A DNA stretch of 64,000 bases from Allochromatium tepidum (GTDB taxonomy: Bacteria > Pseudomonadota > Gammaproteobacteria > Chromatiales > Chromatiaceae), in NCBI RefSeq assembly GCF_018409545.1, contig NZ_AP024563.1, positions 1,132,755-1,196,754 of the forward strand, given 5' to 3'. The position numbers and the translations under genes are program-made. Position 1 is the stretch's first letter. Every line of letters starts with the position of its first letter. The notes beneath the pieces were generated by a model. It saw only the letters and a list, made by a program, of their open reading frames with translations, ran no database searches and had not been told where the DNA came from. Below, piece after piece: positions 54,724 to 64,000 of the stretch.

Positions 54724-57489
54724 CTATTGCCAGCCGTAACGGCGGAAGTAAATGCCCTTCATGGCCTGCGTCAGTCCCATATAGGCCAGCAGGATGAGCG
54801 GCAGGAACACGAAGTACAGCGGCGGCAGCGCTTGCAGCTTGAAGTAGTGCGCCAGCGGTCCCATCGGCAGGAAGATGCCGATGGCCATGATCACCGCCGT
54901 CATCACCAGCAGCGGCGTGGCGGCCCGGCTCTGGATGAACGGAATCTTCGGGGTGCGGATCATGTGCACGATCAAGGTTTGCGTGAGCAGGCCGACGATG
55001 AACCAGCCGGACTGGAACAGGGTCTGCTCCTCGGGCGTGTTGGCGCTGAACACGAACCACATCATGGCGTAGGTGGTGATGTCGAAGACCGAGCTGATCG
55101 GCCCGAAGAACACCATGAAGCGGCCGATGTCGCCAGGCTGCCAGCGCTGCGGCTGCTTCAGTAGCTCTTCATCCACGTTGTCGAACGGGATGGCGATCTG
55201 CGAGATGTCGTACAGCAAGTTCTGCACCAAAAGGTGCATCGGCAACATCGGCAGGAAGGGGATGAAGGCCGAAGCCACCAGCACCGAGAACACATTGCCG
55301 AAGTTGGAGCTGGCCGTCATCTTGATGTACTTGAGCATATTGGCAAAGGTGCGACGGCCCTCCAGCACTCCTTCCTCCAGGACCATCAGGCTCTTTTCCA
55401 GCAGGATGATGTCGGCGGCTTCCTTGGCGATGTCCACGGCGGTATCGACCGAGATGCCGATGTCGGCCGTGCGCAGCGCCGGCGCGTCGTTGATGCCGTC
55501 GCCCATGAAGCCGACCACATGGCCGTTGGCTTTCAAGAGCCGCACGATGCGCTCCTTGTGCGCGGGCGTGAGCTTGGCAAAGACGTTGTGGCTCTCCACC
55601 GCTTCGGCCAGCACCTTGTCGCTCATGCGCTCGATGTCGCTGCCCAGCAGCACGCCTTGCTGATCCAGCCCGACCTCGCGGCAAATCTTGGCCGTGACCA
55701 GTTCGTTGTCGCCGGTCAGCACCTTGACCGTCACACCATGCTCGGCCAGCGCCTTGATGGCCGGAGCGGTGGATTCCTTCGGTGGATCGAGGAAGGCCAC
55801 GTAGCCGATCAAGGTCAGTTCCGACTCGTCTGCCACGCCATAGGTTTCCTTGCTTGGCGGTACCTCCTTGGCGGCGACGGCCACCACGCGCAGACCCTCT
55901 TCGTTCAACTCGGCGGTGACTTCGCGGATGCGGTTCAGCAGTTCCGGCGTCAGCGGCTCGATGGCGTCACCGTGGCGCACGTGCGTGCAGACGGCGAGGA
56001 TTTCCTCGATCGCGCCCTTGGTGATCAACTCGTGGTGATCCTCGCGTTCGCTCACCACCACCGACATGCGGCGGCGGTTGAAGTCGAACGGAATCTCATC
56101 CACCTTGCGGAAGTTGCGGACTGGGTTCAGTTCCTGATGCACCTCCACATGCTCCAGCACCGCCACGTCCAGCAGATTTTTGAGCCCCGTCTGGTAGTAG
56201 CTGTTGAGGTAGGCCATCGCCAGCACCTCGTCGGACTCTTCCCCCCAGACATCGACATGCCGCGCCAGGAAAATCTTGTCCTGCGTGAGCGTGCCGGTCT
56301 TGTCGGTGCACAAAACGTCCATGGCGCCGAAATTCTGGATGGCGTCGAGCCGCTTGACGATGACCTTCCTGCGCGACAGGACGACCGCGCCCTTGGCCAG
56401 CGTCGAGGTCACGATCATCGGCAGCATTTCCGGCGTCAGACCGACGGCGATAGACAGTGCGAACAGCAGCGCCTCCATCCAATCGCCCTTGGTGAACCCG
56501 TTGATGAAGAGCACCAGCGGGGCCATCACGAACATGAAGCGGATCAGCAGCCAGCTCACCTTGTTGACGCCGGACTGGAAGGCCGTGGGCGCGCGGTCGG
56601 TGGCGGTGACACGGCTGGCCAGCGCGCCGAAGTAGGTGTGGTTGCCGGTGGCCAGCACCACGGCCGTGGCTGAGCCGGACACCACGTTGGTGCCCATGAA
56701 CAGGATGTCGTCCAGTTCCAGCGGGTTGATCGCCTTGGCGTCGCGCTGGGTGGCGAACTTTTCCACCGGCATGGACTCGCCGGTCATGGCGGCCTGCGCG
56801 ACGAACAGATCCTTGGCGGTGAGCACACGGCAGTCCGCCGGGATCATGTCCCCCGCCGACAGCACGATGACGTCGCCAGGCACGAGCTCTTTGATCGGCA
56901 CCTCGACGCGCCGTGCGGCTTTGACGTGAATGTGCGCGCCGTAATACCGCTCGAAGATGGGCGCAGCATCCGCGGACGGATCACGGCGGATGACCGTGGC
57001 CGTGTTGCCGACCATGGCCTTGAGGGCATCCGCCGCCTTGTTGGCCTTGGCCTCCTGCCAGAAGCGCAGCAAGGTGGAGAGCACCACCATCGTGCCGATC
57101 ACGACCGTCGCCTCCATATCGTCGGTGAGGTAGGAGATGGCGGCCAGCAGCGTCAACAGCAGATTGAAAGGATTGCGGTAGGACAGCCACAGGTGCAGCC
57201 ACCACGGCAGCGGCTTCTCGTGGTCAACCTCGTTCAGACCGACACGGGCGCGGACAGCCTCGGCCTGGGCCTCGGACAAGCCATCGGCATGGCTGTCCAG
57301 TTGCTGCAGCAGGGCATCGGTCTCGGCCGTGGCAGCGCTGACCAGGGTCTGGGTGAGCGCCGGCGGCACTTCGCGGCTGACGCCGGTCTGGGCCAGGGTG
57401 TCCAGCAAGGCCAGGCGGCGGAAGTGCCGGGCCAGGTGCCGGGTGCGCAGGAAGCCTGCGAACAGCTCTTTCAGCAGTGTGAAGTTCAT
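54724..57489 (-). CDS. mgtA: Magnesium-translocating P-type ATPase MgtA
   Basis: P3B-type ATPase importing Mg2+ (921 residues). The phosphorylation motif is DKTGTLTQDKI, with LTGDNELVTAKICREVGLD, GFMGDGINDAPALRTADIGI and the TGES-type motif AAMTGESMPVEKF. The membrane helices and the C-terminal four-helix extension are complete. A Lys/Arg-rich N-terminal cytoplasmic region is present. A nested hairpin stands immediately upstream of its ribosome site (57503-57551), and an mgtC gene follows. Regulation by Mg2+ via the leader is plausible but unproven. Confidence 0.96.
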   Translation of the reverse strand: MNFTLLKELFAGFLRTRHLARHFRRLALLDTLAQTGVSREVPPALTQTLVSAATAETDALLQQLDSHADGLSEAQAEAVRARVGLNEVDHEKPLPWWLHLWLSYRNPFNLLLTLLAAISYLTDDMEATVVIGTMVVLSTLLRFWQEAKANKAADALKAMVGNTATVIRRDPSADAAPIFERYYGAHIHVKAARRVEVPIKELVPGDVIVLSAGDMIPADCRVLTAKDLFVAQAAMTGESMPVEKFATQRDAKAINPLELDDILFMGTNVVSGSATAVVLATGNHTYFGALASRVTATDRAPTAFQSGVNKVSWLLIRFMFVMAPLVLFINGFTKGDWMEALLFALSIAVGLTPEMLPMIVTSTLAKGAVVLSRRKVIVKRLDAIQNFGAMDVLCTDKTGTLTQDKIFLARHVDVWGEESDEVLAMAYLNSYYQTGLKNLLDVAVLEHVEVHQELNPVRNFRKVDEIPFDFNRRRMSVVVSEREDHHELITKGAIEEILAVCTHVRHGDAIEPLTPELLNRIREVTAELNEEGLRVVAVAAKEVPPSKETYGVADESELTLIGYVAFLDPPKESTAPAIKALAEHGVTVKVLTGDNELVTAKICREVGLDQQGVLLGSDIERMSDKVLAEAVESHNVFAKLTPAHKERIVRLLKANGHVVGFMGDGINDAPALRTADIGISVDTAVDIAKEAADIILLEKSLMVLEEGVLEGRRTFANMLKYIKMTASSNFGNVFSVLVASAFIPFLPMLPMHLLVQNLLYDISQIAIPFDNVDEELLKQPQRWQPGDIGRFMVFFGPISSVFDITTYAMMWFVFSANTPEEQTLFQSGWFIVGLLTQTLIVHMIRTPKIPFIQSRAATPLLVMTAVIMAIGIFLPMGPLAHYFKLQALPPLYFVFLPLILLAYMGLTQAMKGIYFRRYGWQ

Positions 57490-57502
57490 TCTTGTTCTCC
57501 TG

Positions 57503-57551
57503 GGCGGCCTGCCCGCTTCACACTGGTGAAAGTGTGCTCAGGCAGGCGGCC
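57503..57551 (-). promoter_or_regulatory. Nested hairpin in the mgtA leader
   Basis: The minus-strand RNA has CCTGCC pairing with GGCAGG, enclosing an inner stem CACACT/AGTGTG with a six-base loop. It ends immediately before the AGGAGAACAAG ribosome site of mgtA. The structure could modulate access to the site. It does not match the M-box or the E. coli mgtA leader in any way I can recognise. Confidence 0.45.
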
Positions 57552-57603
57552 AATATTCAGGGTCGGGCATAGTTTATGAAGCCTATATGACGCAACCGTT
57601 ACA

Positions 57604-57909
57604 TCACGGCAGGAAGGGCACCGAGAGCAGGCGCAGGCGGATGGAAAACCAGCGCTCGCCGGTCCCGCCGCCGTTACGGTTGCCATAGGTCGCATCGAGC
57701 TGGACGCGATCCGGCGCCAGCCAATGACGTAAACCGAGTTGATGAAAAGGTTTGCCCTGGTCCTGGCCCAAGGTTTCGACGATGCGTGCGTCGTCGGCGA
57801 TCATGGGCCCGGTATTGGCAGCCAGCAGCGCTGCGCAGAGCAGGGCTGGCCGGAGTGGCGGGTAGGCCGCACCAAAGCGGCCGGGGTGTCGAAAACGAGC
57901 AATGCGCAC
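57604..57909 (-). CDS. Small secreted protein resembling an outer-membrane beta-barrel end
   Basis: A 101-residue frame with a GTG start at 57909 preceded by gaggagaac. The N-terminus is Arg-rich, with a hydrophobic segment (PPLRPALLCAALLAANTGPM) that may be a signal peptide. The end reads FHQLGLRHWLAPDRVQLDAT and WFSIRLRLLSVPFLP, ending in a pattern suiting the last beta-strands of a porin-like protein. It may be the fused start and end of a larger protein after an in-frame deletion. It lies upstream of mgtA. Confidence 0.5.
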   Translation of the reverse strand: MRIARFRHPGRFGAAYPPLRPALLCAALLAANTGPMIADDARIVETLGQDQGKPFHQLGLRHWLAPDRVQLDATYGNRNGGGTGERWFSIRLRLLSVPFLP

Positions 57910-58331
57910 AGCGTTCTCCTCTCGGATTGAGGCGAAGCCCTGTCGCGTGCACGGCTTATCGCGAGGCACCGTTGCTGATGCACACGACAAGCCCGCCGGC
58001 CGATGGCGGCAAGCGATGTTCGGAGCCGATCACCATGGGGCGATCAGCCCATCAGTTGTCTGGGAGGGGAATCACGTGCAGCGGATGCTGCGACGCTATT
58101 GCCGCCTCTCGCATTCGGCGAGACAGCGGCAGAGGGACCTGCGCGTTATCTTGCCGAGGGGATGCCGGTCATTGAAACCGGCTGACTACTGTCACTCGAA
58201 CAAGTGCCCACTTGGGAACTCCGCAATTGATGAAGCGCGTGATTATACGCATGCGATATTGGCTGAGCAACCACGCAAGGATGTGGCAAGCAGCCTCCAA
58301 TTGCCATCGTGCAGCGCACTGCTGAAATTTG
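57910..58331. other. Non-coding stretch upstream of the second res-like site
   Basis: About 420 bp. I see no convincing protein or RNA; long frames crossing it are high-GC shadows. It ends at the res-like repeat of 58332. Confidence 0.45.
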
Positions 58332-58355
58332 TGCAGTCGTCTTCTGAAAGTGACA
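58332..58355 (+). repeat. Second res-like sequence (direct repeat of 53304-53327)
   Basis: TGCAGTCGTCTTCTGAAA and the following six bases match 53304-53327 at 21 of 24 positions in the same orientation. The repeats are separated by 5.0 kb containing the resolvase, mgtC, mgtA and the small secreted gene. Confidence 0.6.
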
Positions 58356-58525
58356 CCCATCTCTTCGCCTTCGTCGAAGGACTCGCCGCTGGCGCTATGC
58401 TGACCATGATCGCCGAGACCATGCTGCCCGAGGCCTACCTCAAGGGCGGCAACGTGGTCGGGCTATCGACACTCGCGGGCTTCCTCATCGCCATCTTCTC
58501 CAAGACCCTGGATTCGACGGACGCA
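58356..58525 (+). pseudogene. ZIP-family metal transporter C-terminal fragment
   Basis: The plus strand reads LFAFVEGLAAGAMLTMIAET, MLPEAYLKGGNVVGLSTLAG and FLIAIFSKTLD, matching the last two helices of ZIP (ZupT-like) transporters. The first two-thirds are absent and the join coincides with the res-like repeat at 58355, so a deletion through site-specific recombination may have removed the rest. Confidence 0.65.
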
Positions 58526-58585
58526 GTGCGGCACGGGCAGGTCTCACCGCCGATGGAGCATGAGGTACCCGCGCTGAATCTTCAG

Positions 58586-59840
58586 TCAAATCAGGATCGC
58601 CACGACCGCCCCGGTCATGAGCGTCGCGAGCGTCCCGGCGAGGATGGATTTCAGTCCCAGGGCGACGATCTCGTCACGGCGCTCGGGGGCCATGGCGCCC
58701 AGTCCGCCGATCATGATCCCCAGACTGCCGAGATTGGCGAAGCCGCAGAGGGCGTAGGTCATGATGAGACGGCTGCGCTCGCTCAGTGTCTCGGTCGGCA
58801 GGCGCGCCAGTTCGAGATAGGCGACCAGCTCATTGAGCACGGTCTTGATGCCCATGAGCGCGCCGGCGGTCGGCGCTTCGTGCCAGGGGATGCCGATCAG
58901 CCAGACCACCGGGGCCATGATCCAGCCAAGCAGACGCTGCGCGGTCAGCGGCTCGCCAGCAATCATCGGCAGCAGCCCGAGCAACTGGTTGACCAGACTG
59001 ACCAGGGCGACCATGACCACCAGCATGGCGAGGATGTTGAGCCAGAGCGGGATCGCCTCCAGGGTGCCGCGCGTGATGGCGTCCATGGCGCTGCGTGACG
59101 GGCTCTCGATCCGCACGGATGTCTCGTCTCTGGCCTCCTGCGTCTCCGGGATCAGGATCCCGGCGATCATCAGTGCCGCTGGCGCACTGATGAGCGAGGC
59201 GGTCAGGATATGGCCCATGGCGTCCGGCACCACCGGCCCGATGAGACTGGCATAGAGCACCATGACCGTGCCGGCGATGGTCGCCATGCCGCAGGTCATG
59301 AGTCCGAACAGCGCCGGGCGCGACATGCCGGCCAGATAGGGCCGGATCAGCAGCGGCGCCTCGGTCATGCCGACGAAGACATTGGCGGCGGCGCCCAGCC
59401 CCAGCGGTCCGCCCGTGCCCAGGGTGCGGCGCAGCAGCCAGGCGAATCCGCGCACCAGCAGCGGCAGGATGCGCCAGTGAAAGAGCAGGGCCGAGAGCGC
59501 GCTGATGACCAGGATCAGCGGCAGGGCGCGGAAGGCGAGCACGAAACTGTTGTGCGGATAGAGCGTCTCGAAGGGCGCGGCGGCCCCGCCGAGATAGCCG
59601 AAGACCAGCTCGGTGCCGGCCTGGGTGGCCTGCTGCACCGCCAGCAACCAGCCCGTTCAGGCTCAGAAAGACCGTCTTAACCGGCGGCAGTTTCAGCAGC
59701 GCCAGCGCCAGCAGAAACTGGAGCCCGAGTCCCGCGATCATGAGGCGCGGACGCACGGCGCGGCGGTTCTCGCTCAACAGCCAGGCGCTTGCGGTCAGTA
59801 CGCCGAGTCCGAGTAAGGGTTGCAGGAGAGTTGTCATCAT
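58586..59840 (-). pseudogene. Concentrative nucleoside transporter (NupC/CNT family), frameshifted
   Basis: The minus-strand start MMTTLLQPLLGLGVLTASAW at 59840 leads to MIAGLGLQFLLALALLKLPP and VKTVFLSLNG. A one-base shift near 59650 is needed to continue LAVQQATQAGTELVFGYLGG and PHNSFVLAFRALPLILVISA, then GMTEAPLLIRPYLAGMSRPA and the C-terminal helices to 58586. Apart from that shift the gene is complete (about 415 residues) and otherwise well conserved, so it could be a recent mutation or a sequencing error. It would import nucleosides with H+ or Na+. Confidence 0.8.
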
Positions 59841-60022
59841 GGCTGCGCAGGAAATTGCCTGACCGTCCATCTCTGAGTTGAAGAAACCATCCGCTTGCTC
59901 GCGTTACCATCCGTCAGGGTCGCGCTGGACACTTTAGGCCGAATGCGTGCGATGACGCCAGATCGATTGGCGCGAACGGCCAGACAGCGGCATCGCCAAC
60001 GATGAACAATTTCGGGCTATAG

Positions 60023-60802
<780 letters not shown>

Positions 60803-60832
60803 TAACTACCTTGACACCTGCCGCCTGGGGTC

Positions 60833-62326
60833 TCAGGACGCCGGCTTGATCTTCATCTCGGCGAAGCGCTCGGCGTACTCCTTCACCTTCTGCTTCATCA
60901 CCTCGCGCAACGGGTGGGTGTTGTTGATCACCTGCAAGAGCCGCTCGCTGTCGAGCGCTGAACGCCCGTCGACGAAGGCTTGCTCGATGGCTTCCTTGAC
61001 CACGGATTCGATGTCGGCCCCCGAATAGCCCTCGGTGGCCTGGGCCAGTCGGTCGAGCTGGATCTTGGCCGAAAGCTTGCCGCGCTTCTGGAGATGGACG
61101 CGGAAGATCTCGACGCGCTCCTCGCGGTCGGGGAAGTCGACGTAGAAGATCTCGTCGAAGCGGCCCTTGCGCAGCAGCTCGGGCGGCAAGGCCGAGATGT
61201 CGTTGGCGGTGGCGATGACGAACACCTGCTTGGTCTTGTCCTGCATCCAGGTCAGGAAGTAGCCGAACAGTCGGGTGGCGACCTCGGAGCCGGCGCCGCC
61301 GGCGCCGATGCCGACGAAGGCCTTTTCGACCTCGTCGACCCACAGCACGCAGGGGCTGACGGCTTCGGCGACCTGGATGGCGCGGCGCATGTTGCCTTCG
61401 CTTTCGCCGACGTACTTGCCCATCAGCGAGCCCATGTCGAGCTTGAGCAGCGGCAGCTTGAAGAGTGCGGCGGTGGCCTTGGCGGTCAGGGATTTGCCGC
61501 AGCCGGGCATGCCGACGATCATCACGCCCTTGGGCGGCTCGATGCCGAAGGCGCGCGCGGCGGGCCAGTCAGCCATGACCCTGGCCTTCTGGTTCAGCCA
61601 GTCCTTGAGCCGGCGGAGTCCGCCGATCCCCTCCAGGCGCTCGCTGACCGTGAGCATTTCGAGGGTGCCGCTCTTGCGGATGATCTGGGCTTTTTCGGTC
61701 AGTACGAGGTCGAGGTCTTCAAGTCCGATGTTGCCGTCGCGCTGGAAGCCGCGATTGATCAACTGGCCGATCTCATAGCGGGTCAAGCCCTGCAGGGCCG
61801 GCGCCATCGTCGCGATGGCGTCGGCGTCGGTGCTCAAGCCGTAGGCTTGTACGTAGTCGGTGACGAGTTGGCGGATGGTCGCTTCGTCGGGCAGCGGCAT
61901 CTCGAACAGGGTGATGAACTTGTCCAGTTCGGGCGGCAGGAAAAGCTGCGAGGACAGCAGGAAGACCGTCACCGCCGCGTCGCTGTCGGCCAGTACGCGA
62001 TTGACCAGGGCTTTGAGTCGGGCCACCGCCAGCGGTTGATCGCGCAGTCCGAGATGGGCGTCGCGGATGACGATGACATGGTCGTTGAGGGCGTCCCAGT
62101 CGAGCAGGGTGTCGAGCGCCGTGGCCAGATCGCACCAGTCGGTCTGGGGTCGCTTGGTGGCGAAATCGACCAGGCCGCGCGCCATGTTCCATTCCAGGAT
62201 CTTGCGATCCTCGGCCAGCTCGCGGATCAGCGCATCGGCCTCGGCTTCCTCGTAGGTGAGCAGATAGAGAATCGGGTAATGGGATTCGACGTGGGCGCGG
62301 AGGCTGTCTTGGAGTGATTGGGTCAT
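60833..62326 (-). CDS. Ycf46-like AAA+ ATPase
   Basis: Soluble AAA+ ATPase of 497 residues. The N-terminal 230 or so residues form the Ycf46-type domain ([20 protein letters not shown], then [20 protein letters not shown]). The AAA+ module has Walker [21 protein letters not shown], Walker [13 protein letters not shown], sensor [20 protein letters not shown] (with the arginine finger region [16 protein letters not shown]) and C-terminal helices [20 protein letters not shown]. Ycf46 in cyanobacteria and plastids is implicated in photosynthesis and carbon regulation; in proteobacteria its role is unknown. It is followed 41 bp upstream by the DUF1566 gene in the same direction. Confidence 0.9.
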   Translation of the reverse strand: MTQSLQDSLRAHVESHYPILYLLTYEEAEADALIRELAEDRKILEWNMARGLVDFATKRPQTDWCDLATALDTLLDWDALNDHVIVIRDAHLGLRDQPLAVARLKALVNRVLADSDAAVTVFLLSSQLFLPPELDKFITLFEMPLPDEATIRQLVTDYVQAYGLSTDADAIATMAPALQGLTRYEIGQLINRGFQRDGNIGLEDLDLVLTEKAQIIRKSGTLEMLTVSERLEGIGGLRRLKDWLNQKARVMADWPAARAFGIEPPKGVMIVGMPGCGKSLTAKATAALFKLPLLKLDMGSLMGKYVGESEGNMRRAIQVAEAVSPCVLWVDEVEKAFVGIGAGGAGSEVATRLFGYFLTWMQDKTKQVFVIATANDISALPPELLRKGRFDEIFYVDFPDREERVEIFRVHLQKRGKLSAKIQLDRLAQATEGYSGADIESVVKEAIEQAFVDGRSALDSERLLQVINNTHPLREVMKQKVKEYAERFAEMKIKPAS

Positions 62327-62367
62327 GGTGATTTATCTCAAAAAGATAATAATAAAAGCTTTTTGAA

Positions 62368-63369
62368 TTACAGTTTAAAATTACTCATTTTGCGGACTAA
62401 GCGCATATAAATATACTCTTCATTGCCATCTTTCTTACTACAAAAACCACCAAATCTTCCACTATCGAAGCTGACTGCCGCTACAGCACGATCCGGATTG
62501 TCGGCGTCGGACGAAGACGCCCAAAAAAAAGCATCAATCGGTGAATTTGGGAATGCTATTGGATCAATAGTTGGCTTAAGATAATCGCCTTGACAATCTT
62601 CCCCCGTATCATTCCACATCTTAGGCTGACAGCTAGAGCAATATACAAGGGTTTTCAGCTCATCAATGGAAGGTAGCCGCCAGTCACGATGTCCAGCATA
62701 GCCGCCCTGTCTGTTGAGTTCATCAGTCGCGCTATTTGCCTGATCCCAGTTGTATCTTTCCGCTTCTCCGGTACAAGAATTGTTCTCCCAGGCTTGTCCT
62801 AATGAAAAGCGCATCCATTGCAAGTTAGTGTCAACATCCAATACCGTTCCATCACCCAAGTCTCCATAACGACCATTGATAAGATTAAGAATCTCGCACG
62901 AATTAAAGATCAGTACACCATTTTTCGATTTTAATATCAATTCCGCGCCTTCCAAACTAGACGAATCGATAGCCAGGAAGCAATTCGTAAACAGTTTTCG
63001 CTCGCCAGGTTTAATCGGCAACACATCCGCAAGTTTGATAACTTTTTTGCCCTCTTCGCTTTGCTTAACTGCGTCGAAAATATTCAAATCGCATGTCGGC
63101 GTTGGGTTGTTAAGCACAGCCGCAATCACCGTATCATCGGCTTCGATGCCAAACACCGCGCACAACCCCTTGAGCAGCGCCGGATCTTTCGCGCCCTCCA
63201 GCGCCTTGACCGCCTCCAACTCATCCTGCAACTTCCGGGAAAACAGCCACTTCGCCAGCAGGCCGCTACGAAAATGATCGAGGATTTCAGGAGTGAAATG
63301 CTCACGCAATTCTTCGACGTTTTTGACTCTTACGCCATCAATAGGCAGATCGAACTTGATGAGTTTCAT
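62368..63369 (-). CDS. DUF1566 (Lcl) domain protein with a distinct N-terminal domain
   Basis: A 333-residue protein. Residues 1-95 (GVRVKNVEELREHFTPEILD, HFRSGLLAKWLFSRKLQDEL and LLKGLCAVFGIEADDTVIAA) form a compact helical domain that occurs N-terminally on diverse proteins; its function is not known to me. The C-terminal DUF1566/Lcl part (LDVDTNLQWMRFSLGQAW, HRDWRLPSIDELKTLVYCSS, FFWASSSDADNPDRAVAAVS) suggests lectin-like binding. There is no signal peptide, so the protein should be cytoplasmic. The DNA of 62400-63100 is visibly AT-richer than the neighbours, which suggests transfer. The adjoining Ycf46-like gene and glycine-zipper gene point the same way. Confidence 0.82.
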   Translation of the reverse strand: MKLIKFDLPIDGVRVKNVEELREHFTPEILDHFRSGLLAKWLFSRKLQDELEAVKALEGAKDPALLKGLCAVFGIEADDTVIAAVLNNPTPTCDLNIFDAVKQSEEGKKVIKLADVLPIKPGERKLFTNCFLAIDSSSLEGAELILKSKNGVLIFNSCEILNLINGRYGDLGDGTVLDVDTNLQWMRFSLGQAWENNSCTGEAERYNWDQANSATDELNRQGGYAGHRDWRLPSIDELKTLVYCSSCQPKMWNDTGEDCQGDYLKPTIDPIAFPNSPIDAFFWASSSDADNPDRAVAAVSFDSGRFGGFCSKKDGNEEYIYMRLVRKMSNFKL

Positions 63370-63390
63370 GAGTGAATCCCGTTAATCCCG

Positions 63391-63477
63391 TTAATTGTTG
63401 ATGCCTTGATCATAAAGATCGCGCACCATCTGCGGATGCGAGAACAGCAGTTTGTCGCCGGCATCGTGCGTGTTTAT
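63391..63477 (-). pseudogene. Rpn/PD-(D/E)XK recombination-promoting nuclease, N-terminal relic
   Basis: A minus-strand frame of about 28 codons reads THDAGDKLLFSHPQMVRDLY DQGINN in two joined pieces, similar to the HDxxYKxLFSHPxxVxDLL start of Rpn (Transposase_31) proteins, then stops at 63391. It is only a trace and lies between the DUF1566 gene and the next gene. Confidence 0.45.
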
Positions 63478-63480
63478 GGA

Positions 63481-64000
63481 CTATGCGAACAACTTCAATG
63501 GGTTCAGCTTGCTGAGCACGGCCGCGCCAGCCTCCTTGAGTCCGCCGGTCAGCGTCTTGAGCATGCTTGCTGCCGTTTTGGCCAGGACCTTCCCGCCGGC
63601 ATAGAGCGCATTGCCGATCGGGCTGCCGGCCATGCCCCCCGCCACGCCGCCGACAAAGCCCCCGACCAGCGCCCCCACAGGCCCGAACACCACGCCGATG
63701 GCCGCGCCCTTGGTCATCCCGAGTCCCGCGCCGACGAGTCCGCCCAACGCACTGCTGCTGACCGTGCCCATTGCATCCAGCGCTTCCGGCCCGGTCAACT
63801 CCCCCTTGCCGAGCTTGTACAGGATCTTCGCGTTCTCCAGACCAATGTAAACCGCACTGGTGATCCGGCCGGCCGGAGTGCCCTTGAGCACCGTCCCGAG
63901 CAACCCGTTCTTGGCCGCGACGACGACCGCCCCGGACACTGCGACCTGCACGCCGACATGCTTGCTGCTCTTGATGGAGCTCTGGAAAAACTCCTTCAGA
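63481..64000 (-). CDS. Glycine-zipper membrane protein (5' end outside window)
   Basis: The frame is open to the right edge (LKEFFQSSIKSSKHVGVQVA and so on) and ends at 63481. At least 172 residues. A hydrophobic Ala/Gly-rich segment (LGGLVGAGLGMTKGAAIGVV, GPVGALVGGFVGGVAGGMAG) forms two glycine-zipper-type hairpins, as in membrane-inserting or channel-forming proteins. A short basic C-terminus (LKEAGAAVLSKLNPLKLFA) follows. A GTG at 63951 is possible but I regard the gene as partial. Its family is not recognised. Confidence 0.6.
   Translation of the reverse strand, partial: LKEFFQSSIKSSKHVGVQVAVSGAVVVAAKNGLLGTVLKGTPAGRITSAVYIGLENAKILYKLGKGELTGPEALDAMGTVSSSALGGLVGAGLGMTKGAAIGVVFGPVGALVGGFVGGVAGGMAGSPIGNALYAGGKVLAKTAASMLKTLTGGLKEAGAAVLSKLNPLKLFA

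Overview
The window is high-GC gammaproteobacterial chromosomal DNA. Gene types, protein character and codon bias suggest a purple sulfur bacterium (Chromatiaceae) or close relative. No photosynthesis or sulfur-oxidation gene lies in the window, so that placement is an inference. The left 24 kb is mostly intact housekeeping DNA. From about 24 to 61 kb it becomes an accessory region packed with insertion-sequence remnants, truncated genes and stress or metal resistance modules.

Layout. 1-4.1 kb: Aer-like chemoreceptor (runs off the left edge), an ABC1-kinase gene with an internal deletion, a PAS remnant, beta-carbonic anhydrase, and the tail of an AAA ATPase. 4.1-6.7 kb: two IS3-family copies head to head, forming a 1,213-bp inverted repeat. 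7-24 kb: AAA-ATPase-like/PD-(D/E)XK protein, AI-2E family exporter, tRNA-Glu and tRNA-Ala, htpX, then a glycine-cleavage operon (tandem glycine riboswitch, gcvT-gcvH-gcvPA-gcvPB-dgkA), a zinc-ribbon protein, leuS-lptE, an inositol-phosphatase-like gene, mannose-1-phosphate guanylyltransferase and ychF. 24.1-25.9 kb: a CBS-HPP gene pair and a broken nnrS, each preceded by an FNR-type box about 75 bp upstream. 25.8-29 kb: remnants of IS200/IS605, IS256, IS4 and IS91-like elements.

29-39.6 kb is a heat/proteotoxic stress island resembling the transmissible locus of stress tolerance (tLST/LHR): small heat-shock proteins, DnaJ/CbpA, CbpM, an M48 protease and FtsH, then (after a patchwork of gene scraps) an sHsp remnant, HdeD and two YfdX proteins. 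IS91-like ends bound it on both sides in opposite orientation. A sigma-32-like promoter precedes the sHsp pair. The ClpK/ClpG disaggregase typical of such islands is not seen.

40.5-52 kb: an IS21 remnant, MerR regulator and TSUP exporter, then an arsenic region on the minus strand (arsR-arsC-GDCCVxC-acr3-arsD-arsA). Next to it are broken arsN2 and arsM, a CcdA/thioredoxin/redox-disulfide/permease cluster and a second arsC. 52-60.8 kb: IS91-like end repeats, a serine resolvase with res-like sites, an mgtA-mgtC magnesium-transport pair lying between two res-like direct repeats, a ZIP fragment, a frameshifted nucleoside transporter, and a pyruvate:ferredoxin oxidoreductase gene cut short by an IS91-like end. 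60.8-64 kb: a Ycf46-like AAA+ ATPase, an AT-richer DUF1566 protein with an unusual N-terminal domain, an Rpn-like relic and a glycine-zipper membrane protein running off the right edge. These last three genes are the least explained part of the window.
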